From Williamsia maris (GTDB lineage: Bacteria > Actinomycetota > Actinomycetes > Mycobacteriales > Mycobacteriaceae), in contig NZ_JAMTCJ010000004.1 of the NCBI RefSeq assembly GCF_024171815.1, forward strand, positions 1 through 64,000: a stretch of 64,000 nucleotides of DNA. The letters run 5' to 3'. This document shows, piece by piece, positions 23,402 through 30,921 of the stretch (its first letter is position 1; every line of letters begins with the position of its first letter). The notes under the pieces are model-generated. The model did no database searches and had not been told where the DNA came from. It saw only the letters and a program-made list of their open reading frames with translations. The position numbers and the translations under genes are program-made.

Positions 23402-24133
23402 ATGCGAACAACGGTGAGCCCGGAAGTCGAACGTGCCGTCGCCAACATCGCGCAGCGTCACGAGGTGTCGCATGATGCTGTGCTCGCCATGCTGCTCGCA
23501 GTGAGCAGGGGCGGCGGCACGATGGCCCAGTTCTCGATCCCCGAGCTCGGCGGATCGGGCCAGTGGATCCGCGGCGGGATGACCATGGTGGGCAACATGT
23601 TCGACCACGCTCTCAAAGCCCGCGTCGACGCTCTGTGCTCGGAAATGTCGGAACTCGTCACCACCAACGCGGTGTTCCCGGACGACAGTCAGGTCGGGGT
23701 GGCATCGTCCCAGTGGTGGCCGGGCGATCTCGGTGTCCCCAGCTCGTTCGGTGGCCAAAACGACGCGCGGTACGCGATCTTTCCCGCGACCCGGCGTCTG
23801 GCCATCCAGGTTCAGGGCGTGACAAGGGTTTTCGACACCGGTCAGCACCACATCGGCGGTGTGGCGCAGCAGCAGGGTGGCGGGCCTGGGGTGGTCACCT
23901 TCACGAGTCAGCTGGGGACCTTCGATGTGTCCAGCCTCACCGAGGTCGAGGGTGACGCGTCTCCGGAGTCGGCGGTTGCCGAGCCGCCGCCGGCGGCGTC
24001 GTCCACCCGCGGCACGAGCAATTCCGAGGACATCCTGGCGACGATCGAGTCGCTGGCCGGCCTGCACCAGCGCGGCATCCTCACCGACGACGAGTTGACC
24101 GCCAAGAAGGCTGAGCTGCTCGCTCGTCTCTGA
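23402..24133 (+). CDS. SHOCT-domain protein of unknown function
   Basis: A 243-aa cytoplasmic protein. The N-terminal 40 residues look helical with a HEVSHDAVLAMLLAVSRGGGTMAQF pattern. The middle (about 90-180) is beta-rich and may resemble a PH-like domain. A Pro/Ser linker follows, and the last about 32 residues (ILATIESLAGLHQRGILTDDELTAKKAELLARL, split here as a SHOCT helix pair) form a SHOCT module, usually an oligomerisation tail. No catalytic motif. ATG start; no operon partner. Confidence 0.72.
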   Translation: MRTTVSPEVERAVANIAQRHEVSHDAVLAMLLAVSRGGGTMAQFSIPELGGSGQWIRGGMTMVGNMFDHALKARVDALCSEMSELVTTNAVFPDDSQVGVASSQWWPGDLGVPSSFGGQNDARYAIFPATRRLAIQVQGVTRVFDTGQHHIGGVAQQQGGGPGVVTFTSQLGTFDVSSLTEVEGDASPESAVAEPPPAASSTRGTSNSEDILATIESLAGLHQRGILTDDELTAKKAELLARL

Positions 24134-24154
24134 CGCGCGGCACCGGCCAGGCGA

Positions 24155-24183
24155 TTGGCACTGAGGCAGGCCGGTCGGATAAC
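24155..24183 (+). promoter_or_regulatory. Candidate promoter of tRNA-Pro
   Basis: TTGGCA (24155-24160) and GATAAC (24178-24183) are separated by 17 nt, a plausible sigma-70-type promoter about 50 nt before the tRNA. The leader in between contains two copies of CTCACGGGGCRGC, of unknown meaning. Confidence 0.45.
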
Positions 24184-24233
24184 CTGTTCAGGCTGCTCCT
24201 CACGGGGCGGCGATGCCTCTCACGGGGCAGCCA

Positions 24234-24307
<74 letters not shown>

Positions 24308-24360
24308 CATTGCGGTAGGCGCGCCTTCGGGTCGTAGTCGGCGGAGTCCCGTATTGTTGC

Positions 24361-24390
24361 GTGACACTAAGCCAACTTAGGACCTACACT
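24361..24390 (+). promoter_or_regulatory. Promoter with embedded dyad operator for the four-gene island operon
   Basis: GTGACA (-35-like, 24361-24366) and TACACT (-10-like, 24385-24390) are 18 nt apart. Between them lies the inverted repeat CTAAG-CCAA-CTTAG (24367-24380), an ideal place for a repressor. The methyltransferase ATG follows only 4 nt after the -10 box, with no Shine-Dalgarno sequence, so the message is probably leaderless or nearly so. Confidence 0.55.
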
Positions 24391-24394
24391 GACG

Positions 24395-25222
24395 ATGCTA
24401 GTTGACGCTGCACCGCTGCCCTTTCTGCGTTGGGCAGGCTCGAAGCGATGGCTCACGCCTCGCCTGACGCAACTTATTCCCAGTGACTTCCGGGATTACT
24501 ACGAACCGTTTCTAGGTTCGGGCGCATTATATTTTGCGGCAGCAGAGGGGCACAGGTCGTTTCTGGCGGACCTGATCGACCCGCTAATCGATTGCTTCAC
24601 CGCAGTAAAAGATCATCCCGAGGACGTCGCCGACGCCGCGCGTCGCTGGGCGACGGATAAAACTTCGTTCTACGCCGTAAGAGAACTTCATCCGTCTGAT
24701 CGAATTGAATCCGCTGCGCGTTTCATTTATCTGAACAAGCTCTGCTTCAACGGCCTATATCGAGAAAACCGGTTGGGCGAATTCAACGTTCCATACGGAA
24801 GGCCTAAATCGTCTAACGTTGTTGACACGGCCCATCTCAAGCGTGTCTCCGCCAGATTGTCGCTCGACACTTCCATCCTCGCTAGCGATTTCGAAGAATC
24901 GCTGAGCAACTGCAAAGAAGCCGATTTCGTCTACCTCGATCCACCCTACGTCGATAACGATCGTTTCGTCGACTATAATTCAAAAATCTTCACCACCGAC
25001 GATCAAGAGCGCTTGCGGGTTTGTTTCGAAAAACTCGATCGAAGCGGTGTGTTCTGCATTCTTTCGCTGCCAGACTGTAATCAATTCCGGCAGCAATTTA
25101 GCCGCTATTGGATTATGACGGAAAGCCGATATTCGAGTATGTCTTCGCGCTCTCAAACTCGTGGAAAGACAGGCGAGCTGCTGATCCTGAGTTCATCACT
25201 TAGGCGAAGGCTTGCCCTGTGA
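24395..25222 (+). CDS. D12-class DNA adenine N6-methyltransferase (Dam-like)
   Basis: A 275-aa enzyme transferring methyl from SAM to adenine N6 in DNA. PFLRWAGSKRWL near the N terminus is the Dam-family opening, motif I is EPFLGSGALYF (38-47), IYLNKLCFNGLYRENRLGEFN (111-131) is the D12 signature, and catalytic motif IV is DPPY (182-185). Length is typical for solitary Dam/DpnM-type enzymes. First gene of a four-gene operon with GTGA overlap to the next. Base composition and codon use (many A/T third positions) differ strongly from the chromosome. A self-marking or recognition role for the system is inferred. The recognition sequence cannot be read from the protein; GATC is only a family-based guess. 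Confidence 0.9.
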   Translation: MLVDAAPLPFLRWAGSKRWLTPRLTQLIPSDFRDYYEPFLGSGALYFAAAEGHRSFLADLIDPLIDCFTAVKDHPEDVADAARRWATDKTSFYAVRELHPSDRIESAARFIYLNKLCFNGLYRENRLGEFNVPYGRPKSSNVVDTAHLKRVSARLSLDTSILASDFEESLSNCKEADFVYLDPPYVDNDRFVDYNSKIFTTDDQERLRVCFEKLDRSGVFCILSLPDCNQFRQQFSRYWIMTESRYSSMSSRSQTRGKTGELLILSSSLRRRLAL

Positions 25223-26466
25223 CGAACGTTCGTATGGCCGTTATTTCCGATCTACACGCTGACGAGGGCGTTGAATCAAGACATACCCGAATTCTGTCTG
25301 ACGCGACAGACTACGCCATGGGTGTGGATCCACTAGTTGATCTGCTCGCCTTTGTTGAGTCGGCGGAGCTGCGGGTCGACTACGTTCTGGCACCTGGTGA
25401 CGTGGCTAATCAGGGGAACGCAGTGGGCCTACCCTATGCTTGGCGCAGGCTCAATGACGTCGCGACAAAACTGGGTGCTGACGTTATAGGTACACCGGGA
25501 AACCACGACGTTACTACTCATCAGCCGACGGCCGACATTGCACGGGCGCTGAAGGCGCTGACCCCAAGCTTCCCCGTGCGCGATCAGCGTTCGTCCGACT
25601 TCTTTTGGGACCGTGGATACTTACTCCTCGATCGAGAAGACCACCGAATACTTGTAATCGATTCGACTAAGGGTTTTCCCCATCATCCCGACAAATTTGA
25701 TAGCGACGCCGCTCGGGTGGACTACTATTCTGCAATCGATCGCGGCTACTTCTTGGAGTCTGTTGAGAAACAAATTCGTGACGACTTAGCGTTGTGTAAC
25801 GGAAACAAAGTAAATATTGCCCTTGTTCACCATCACCCGGTTGAACATCAGCTGCGGACGTATCTTCAGGACAGTTACGGCCCGATGCACCGAGGCGGCG
25901 AGCTTGTTAAATTATTGACTGAGACGCCAACGCTGGGCAGATGGGTTGTGGTCCACGGTCACAAACACATTCCCCTTCTTTCGCGATCAACCGCCGTTAG
26001 TGCAGAAGGTCCACTCATTCTCTGCGCTGGCAGCCTCGGTGCGAAGATGTGGGAGCCAGTAGCGAATGTTACCAAAAATCAATTTCACATTCTGGATGCA
26101 TCCAACTTGTATGTGCCCGGTGCTGGGACTATTCGCGGAGTGGTCGAGAGTTATACCTGGAGCTACGGGATCGGGTGGACGGTGTCCGACCGGCTTGGTT
26201 CCGGCCTTCCTGCTGTCGGCGGATTTGGTTGCACAAAGGACCCGGATGAACTCATGAGAGAAATTGCGAGTCTCTTTTCTGAAGGTCGCGGTCGCACAAA
26301 CTTTCTGTATGCCGATATTGTGCGGCAGCTACCTGAGCTCCAGTTTCAGCTTCCTCTCGATCAAGAGGCGTTAGAAAAAAAGCTAGAAGATAACTACGAC
26401 ATCATTTTCACACGAGACCGACAGAATCGCATTTACAATATTTCGAAGAGGGTAGGTGCACGATGA
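25219..26466 (+). CDS. Calcineurin-like metallophosphoesterase of the island operon
   Basis: A 415-aa two-metal phosphoesterase. All five family motifs are present: DLH at 11-13, GDVAN at 60-64, GNHD at 94-97, the HHH at 204-206 and GHKH at 247-250. The C-terminal about 150 residues (after about 260) are a separate, mixed alpha/beta extension with no motif I recognise. Such enzymes cleave phosphodiesters, including DNA ends (Mre11/SbcD) or cyclic nucleotides. The pairing with a P-loop ATPase next door recalls Mre11-Rad50, but the ATPase has no long coiled coil. No signal peptide, so cytoplasmic. GTG start overlaps the methyltransferase stop. Confidence 0.85.
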   Translation: MTNVRMAVISDLHADEGVESRHTRILSDATDYAMGVDPLVDLLAFVESAELRVDYVLAPGDVANQGNAVGLPYAWRRLNDVATKLGADVIGTPGNHDVTTHQPTADIARALKALTPSFPVRDQRSSDFFWDRGYLLLDREDHRILVIDSTKGFPHHPDKFDSDAARVDYYSAIDRGYFLESVEKQIRDDLALCNGNKVNIALVHHHPVEHQLRTYLQDSYGPMHRGGELVKLLTETPTLGRWVVVHGHKHIPLLSRSTAVSAEGPLILCAGSLGAKMWEPVANVTKNQFHILDASNLYVPGAGTIRGVVESYTWSYGIGWTVSDRLGSGLPAVGGFGCTKDPDELMREIASLFSEGRGRTNFLYADIVRQLPELQFQLPLDQEALEKKLEDNYDIIFTRDRQNRIYNISKRVGAR

Positions 26467-28259
26467 ATAGGGGTGCTGCTCCCTTTGGTGCGTTTAACGC
26501 AAAGAAAATGTCGGCCCTGGAGGTCGCATCCAGCTTTGTCGAGCCTCCAGCATTTCGCGCGCTTGCCGGAGTCGATCACTGTTATCTGATCGGGCCGCGT
26601 GGGAGCGGTAAGACGACGCTCTTGAAAATGCTGCAAGGGGAGAGTCTGTCCGCCTGGCAGGGCCGAAACGCCAATGCTGTGCGCGAGCAAGTCCGGTATT
26701 CTGCAATTTTCCTACCTGCCGATGAACTTTGGGCAAGTCAGACAAGCAACTCGAATGGGCACGCTGCGTTCGTCGCGCAAATGCTTTATTCATTTATCGA
26801 AACTGTTCTATACCGGACGGGCGAAACCGAAAGCGACGAAGCTGTTCATTTGCCCGCTAAGCTAACCCCGGAACAAGAGTCCTTGTTTGTACAGCAGTGT
26901 GCAGAAGCTTGGGGGCTTGAACTTCGCACTTACACGCTTATTGGGATGCTTAACGCTATCGATTTATTTCTTTTGCGACTTGTCGACGGGACAGGGCCGG
27001 GCACGCAGCTCGGCGCAGGTGGTGGTATCGCCCTTCTACTGTTTGGGATTAGAGCTTTCAATCGCGTTACTGGGCAACTGAATCACCGCTGGGCGCTTCT
27101 GCTTGACGAGATGGAGATCGCGCCGCGTGCGATTCACGAAGAAGTTGTTGGTTTCGTGAGGGGGGGAGCTGGTAACCTCATCCTAAAGCTTTCGATGAGC
27201 CCATTCGACCGCTACATGCATTCATTCGGCGTGCATGGAGGTCCCATCCCCGGGCACGACTTCCAGACATTCTACCTAACTGGCCTTGCCCGACGGGAAA
27301 TCTGGCGGTTCACCAATGGATTGTGGAACGAGGCGCTGCATTCTCGCGGCCTTGCGCATACGTCGCTTGCCAAGGCGCTCGGCAACTCGCTTATTGTTCA
27401 AGAAAACTCCTTAAGAGACGCCAAGGCGCAAGAAAACGTTTTGAGGCAGGTGCTGCGCCGAGCGGTTGCCGACGATCGGTCCTTTGCGTCTTGGATCGAC
27501 CGGCAGGACATAGATATTGAGTCGTTTGATAACCTAACGTATAATCGGCGGTCTGCTACTTTACGCAAAATATTCCCGCTGCTTGTTTTCAGGCAATCTG
27601 TCATGCGTTTCGTGAATGGCCGGCCGGTCGGTCGTTCTCGGAAGAAAACGTTTGAACCGTTCACGGGCGCGAGTGCCGTCGTGACCGCACTAGAAGGCAA
27701 CCCACGGTGGATTAAGTCTGCTTTCTCTCAAATGTTGGATTACTATGATGAACGTACAAATTCGGTCAGCGCAGGATTCCAGTACGACGCGCTAGATGGA
27801 TTAGCGAACCGATTTGAAGCACTTCTTCGTGTCTTACCCCGGAGAAACGGCGAGCAGACAGATGCGCTTCCAGTGACCGCTCTGGTGGACCGTGTAGCCA
27901 CGTACTTTCATGAGCAAAATACCGCACAGTTTTCGGCCGATCCTCAGAATTGTTTTACGGTTGATGGGAACACGGACTCTACTGTTCTAGATGCGCTTGT
28001 AATGGGCCTTTACGCAGGCGCATTCGTCCAAGTTCGTGACCGTCGAAGCAGCGCTGTGCTGTCGGACTTTAGGGGGCAGCGATTTCGTCTCGCGTACTTG
28101 CTTGGTGTCCGAGAAGGAAAGGAGTTCCCCCTTCGTCTCGGCAAAGACGCTAAGCTTCAATCTATACTGGCCGACTTGTCGAAGCCGCGTCATACGACAC
28201 ATCGAACTGACGAATCGCGCTCTGTAGCACCGGAACAGTTGGGGTTCGACCAAATATGA
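26463..28259 (+). CDS. ORC/Cdc6-like P-loop ATPase of the island operon
   Basis: A 598-aa ATPase. Walker A is GPRGSGKT (44-51) and Walker B LLLDEMEIAP (212-221) with DE at 215-216. The long insert between them includes a hydrophobic stretch around GGGIALLLFGI. NLILKLSMSPFDRY follows shortly after, a plausible sensor 1 position. The C-terminal half (about 330-598) is helical and may hold a winged-helix-like module, as in ORC/Cdc6 and related defence ATPases. No transmembrane segment is certain. ATGA overlap on both sides. I assign it to the ORC-Cdc6-type AAA group by overall layout, with moderate certainty. It is probably the energy-using sensor or loader of the system. Confidence 0.78.
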   Translation: MNRGAAPFGAFNAKKMSALEVASSFVEPPAFRALAGVDHCYLIGPRGSGKTTLLKMLQGESLSAWQGRNANAVREQVRYSAIFLPADELWASQTSNSNGHAAFVAQMLYSFIETVLYRTGETESDEAVHLPAKLTPEQESLFVQQCAEAWGLELRTYTLIGMLNAIDLFLLRLVDGTGPGTQLGAGGGIALLLFGIRAFNRVTGQLNHRWALLLDEMEIAPRAIHEEVVGFVRGGAGNLILKLSMSPFDRYMHSFGVHGGPIPGHDFQTFYLTGLARREIWRFTNGLWNEALHSRGLAHTSLAKALGNSLIVQENSLRDAKAQENVLRQVLRRAVADDRSFASWIDRQDIDIESFDNLTYNRRSATLRKIFPLLVFRQSVMRFVNGRPVGRSRKKTFEPFTGASAVVTALEGNPRWIKSAFSQMLDYYDERTNSVSAGFQYDALDGLANRFEALLRVLPRRNGEQTDALPVTALVDRVATYFHEQNTAQFSADPQNCFTVDGNTDSTVLDALVMGLYAGAFVQVRDRRSSAVLSDFRGQRFRLAYLLGVREGKEFPLRLGKDAKLQSILADLSKPRHTTHRTDESRSVAPEQLGFDQI

Positions 28260-29146
28260 GGATAGAAGACCGTGTATTCGACCGGCGTGAGACCTTCGAC
28301 GTCTTTATAGCTAGCTGTGGTTACGAAACTCGTTCAAGTTACTGTTGTCGTCTCGGGGTACAGGCGTTGGAAAAAATTGCGCTAACCTACGGTGATGATG
28401 CGCCAGGGGCAGTTCTCAGAAATATGCAAGAATATACAGAGGCTGACTGGGTTTTGTTGGATGCCGAATGGTTCTGTTCAAGCTTGGGTGAAAATAGTTT
28501 GGCCGAAAAACGCGTCGCGGTGGACATTAGCAGCATGCCGCGCCGCGTTTTGGGGAATGTAACGCGAAGCGCCGTTGCGTCGAATGCATCTTCCATTACG
28601 TTTGTCTACTGTCCTGCCAGTTACGGTGCGAGTGCAGCGGTCGCACAGCAGGCAGATGTCCTGAGTGCGGGACCACTGGGGCCCGACTTTCGTGGTCCGC
28701 TTCGGCCATCTTCGCTGCCGATATCTCTCATTGTTGGCCTTGGCTTGGAACCTTATCGCGCTCTCGGAATCATCGAATTGGTGGAGCCAGCTAGGACTTG
28801 GGCCTTTTCGGCTACGAGTGACGACTCGCGCTTTTCTCAAGGTGCGCAAGCAGTAAACCGGCCTTTGGTGACCAGTCTACAGGGAAAACCTATATACCAG
28901 TATGACATTCATTCGCTTGCAGATACTTACCTGGCGCTTGATTCACTATGCTTTTCGCTTTCGTCGGATTCTCGAGTACTTCTAGCTCCGTCGGGTCCCA
29001 AGGTATTCAGTCTCGCATGCATCCTAGTTTCGCTTTACTCAAAACAACCAGCGCCTGCGGTCTGGCGAGTGGGTGGTAAAGGGGGGTGGATGGGAATTGA
29101 TGTGATGGAATCTGGGGAGGTCATTGCCTATACGCTGATTCCGTAG
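28256..29146 (+). CDS. Island operon protein of unknown family (SCGYETRS / DISSMPR motifs)
   Basis: A 296-aa protein I cannot place in a named family. It looks alpha/beta (Rossmannoid). FDVFIASCGYETRSSY (14-29) reads as a first strand with a ligand loop, and VAVDISSMPRRVLG (88-100) as a second strand with a D-x-S-S-x-x-R loop, followed by ITFVYCPASYG. The second loop is reminiscent in layout of the D-[IV]-T-x-G-x-K loop in CARF-type nucleotide sensors, but this is only a resemblance. Three Cys lie within residues 21-31. No signal peptide or membrane helix. The start overlaps the ATPase stop (ATGA), and it is the last gene of the operon. Base composition is low-GC like its partners. Confidence 0.7.
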   Translation: MRIEDRVFDRRETFDVFIASCGYETRSSYCCRLGVQALEKIALTYGDDAPGAVLRNMQEYTEADWVLLDAEWFCSSLGENSLAEKRVAVDISSMPRRVLGNVTRSAVASNASSITFVYCPASYGASAAVAQQADVLSAGPLGPDFRGPLRPSSLPISLIVGLGLEPYRALGIIELVEPARTWAFSATSDDSRFSQGAQAVNRPLVTSLQGKPIYQYDIHSLADTYLALDSLCFSLSSDSRVLLAPSGPKVFSLACILVSLYSKQPAPAVWRVGGKGGWMGIDVMESGEVIAYTLIP

Positions 29147-29328
29147 GCATTTTCAGCTATTACTGAGATGTTTTTGCTATCGTGTGCCCGGTAGCCTCGA
29201 TGGCCTGCGGATGGTTGGATGTACTAGATCGTTGCGACCATCTGCCGGAATAGAAACCTTTAGTAGGTGACAGCTTTTTATTGTCAGCAGCTCTTAGCAA
29301 TGGGCAATTGAGGCGCGGGCTTGCCATC
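29147..29328. other. Non-coding right flank of the island
   Basis: 182 bp, AT-rich at the left and returning to high GC near 29310. I find no gene, no integrase remnant and no copy of the tRNA-Pro 3' end. A short imperfect hairpin (GTGACAG...CTTTTTATTGTCAG, about 29265-29290) may terminate the operon. Confidence 0.5.
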
Positions 29329-30144
29329 TCACCCGCGCTCGTACGGCGTCTTCTCGCCTGAATGGACGGCGAACGGCAGATGGTTGCCGGCCGGGGGAAG
29401 CGGGCAGGTCGCGAAATCGATAAAAGCGCAGGGCAGATTGACCGCTCGGTTGAAGTCGACGGTCACCGCACCGCCATCGCGAATGGTCTCGTCTGACGCG
29501 TCGACAGCGAGACTGCGATTGGCTGCATAGGTGGTCACTCCCGACGTCTCGTCGGTGAAGAGCACGCTCAGTCCGCCGTCTTTGCCGTTGAACGCAACCA
29601 GACGGTGTTCGTCGCCGCCGTGCTCGATGACCAGCACCCCCGGCGAGACGTACACGTGCGCAAGTCCCTCGGCGACCGCCCCCACGGTGACGGGCTCCGG
29701 CTCGGGGTAGCGCTCGAAACGTGCGTCGATCGCCCACGACCGGTCAGCGGGGTAGGCGGGCACGCCGCGAAAGTCACGAATCGTCGGGGCGGAGTCGTCG
29801 TGGACGCGGATCAGGTATCCGTCGCCGCGGCGGGCTACTTCGATATGGTGTCCGTCGACGTCGACGACCTCACCCGGACCCGTTGGGTGCAGTTCGAACT
29901 GGCGCGCTGAGAACGTCTCGTCCTTGCTGGGTGCAAGGTGCGCAACCGACCCCTCGTACCACCAAGACCCGGGTAGTTCATCAAACCGACCGGGCTCGGT
30001 GTCGAGCCACTCCAAACGGTTGATCGACAGCCATCCGCCGGGCATCCCGAGAGTCTGTTTTCGAGCGTGGTGCCACTTCTCCCAGTCGGCCGCGAAGCTG
30101 TCCGCTGCGGCGGTGCCGCTATCTGTCGTGATGGTCGTGGTCAT
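29329..30144 (-). CDS. DUF1684 family protein
   Basis: A 271-aa cytoplasmic protein with the DUF1684 hallmarks: N-terminal FAADWEKWHHARKQTLGMPGG followed by WLSINRLEWLD, a central beta-rich region, and the conserved ending VNLPCAFIDFATCPLPPAGN then LPFAVHSGEKTPYE. The family is widespread and uncharacterised. ATG 30144 is chosen over longer starts because AGGAG lies 5 nt upstream. It is the first gene of normal composition right of the island, so the island boundary lies between 29146 and its stop. Confidence 0.85.
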   Translation of the reverse strand: MTTTITTDSGTAAADSFAADWEKWHHARKQTLGMPGGWLSINRLEWLDTEPGRFDELPGSWWYEGSVAHLAPSKDETFSARQFELHPTGPGEVVDVDGHHIEVARRGDGYLIRVHDDSAPTIRDFRGVPAYPADRSWAIDARFERYPEPEPVTVGAVAEGLAHVYVSPGVLVIEHGGDEHRLVAFNGKDGGLSVLFTDETSGVTTYAANRSLAVDASDETIRDGGAVTVDFNRAVNLPCAFIDFATCPLPPAGNHLPFAVHSGEKTPYERG

Positions 30145-30374
30145 GACATCTCCTCTTGTCGGTACATCATTCCCAACGCCAGCCGAGCCCGCGATGATCG
30201 CATTTCCGTCGCCGCGCGCGGAAGTCTTGACCTGTGCCGGCGAGCAAGGGGACTCGTTCGTGGGCACTGAGCGGCTTGGCGTCGACGAGCGCTGCCGCCC
30301 TGTACGTACGGGTCGCCGGGTTTGAGCATAGGAACGAAGAGGCACAGCCGTCATGGCTACCGACGATTCACCGG

Positions 30375-30836
30375 CTACAGGGGCGAGTGCTTGGCGCTCA
30401 CCGCTTGCATTCCTTTTTCCAGCGACCGCAAGTCGTCGAGGTCGACCGACATCAAGATGTCGCTACGAAACTCCGGTCGCGCAGCAACGAGCTTGCGTAC
30501 AACTGACGCGCCCAGGGGAGTGGCCTTGACTCGTCGAACTCGGTGATCGATCGGATCTTCGGTTCGCTCGGCAACGCCTTGGGTGACGAGCCGATCGAGT
30601 AGTCCCGACATCGACGCCATGGCGACACCGAATGATTCCGCCAGGCCTTTGCCGGTGGAACCGTCGGGGGTGGTGACCAGAACTATCAGGACCTTGAGTT
30701 GCTGGATCGTGAGCTCGGTGTCGAGCAACGGCGTGACGAGTGCCGGCAACGCAGCTTCTTCCATTGCGGCGGTGAGCTTTTCGATCGACTTCACCACGCG
30801 CTGCTTTTCAGCTGCGTCGTCCGCGTCGTCGGTCAT
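30375..30836 (-). CDS. MarR-family transcriptional regulator
   Basis: A 153-aa winged-helix regulator. LTIQQLKVLIVLVTTPDGSTG, GLAESFGVAMASMSGLLDRLVTQG (recognition helix) and AERTEDPIDHRVRRVKATPLG (wing with the D-x-R-R-like motif) are typical MarR features. It is transcribed divergently from the Baeyer-Villiger monooxygenase, with an inverted repeat in between, so it likely represses that operon and itself. Confidence 0.87.
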   Translation of the reverse strand: MTDDADDAAEKQRVVKSIEKLTAAMEEAALPALVTPLLDTELTIQQLKVLIVLVTTPDGSTGKGLAESFGVAMASMSGLLDRLVTQGVAERTEDPIDHRVRRVKATPLGASVVRKLVAARPEFRSDILMSVDLDDLRSLEKGMQAVSAKHSPL

Positions 30837-30883
30837 GTGGCAACCCTAGCCGCGCACAGCTGAGAAGTGACTCAGGAACGTTA

Positions 30884-30900
30884 GTTAGGATTACGCTAAC
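30884..30900. promoter_or_regulatory. Candidate MarR operator GTTAG-N7-CTAAC
   Basis: A 17-bp dyad (GTTAGGATTACGCTAAC) ends 21 bp before the monooxygenase ATG, in the 85-bp divergent region. A strong GGGAGGAGG ribosome binding site follows. The sequence partly recalls the iron-regulator box TTAGGTTAGGCTAACCTAA, but with altered spacing, so the neighbouring MarR protein is the more likely ligand. Confidence 0.5.
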
Positions 30901-30921
30901 CTTTCTGGGAGGAGGTCAACC

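Noticed and set aside
26463-28259. Reading the island ATPase as a Rad50/SbcC homologue beside an Mre11-like phosphoesterase.
   Set aside because: No long coiled coil, zinc hook or LSGG-type signature is present; the Walker A/B spacing and C-terminal layout fit ORC/Cdc6-like AAA proteins better.
24308-29328. Possible attachment-site repeat of the tRNA-Pro 3' end and an integrase.
   Set aside because: I compared the last about 30 bases of the tRNA with 29147-29328 and found no match, and no recombinase gene lies inside the island. xerD at 14.9 kb belongs to the housekeeping cluster.
29147-29328. A fifth island gene or toxin-antitoxin pair right of the operon.
   Set aside because: No frame of useful length with a start signal exists in this stretch; only weak hairpins are visible.
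30880-30904. Iron-regulator (IdeR/DtxR) box upstream of the BVMO.
   Set aside because: TTAGGATTACGCTAACC resembles the consensus, but needs a one-base insertion and mismatches in the outer arms, and the gene products have no iron link; a MarR operator is simpler.
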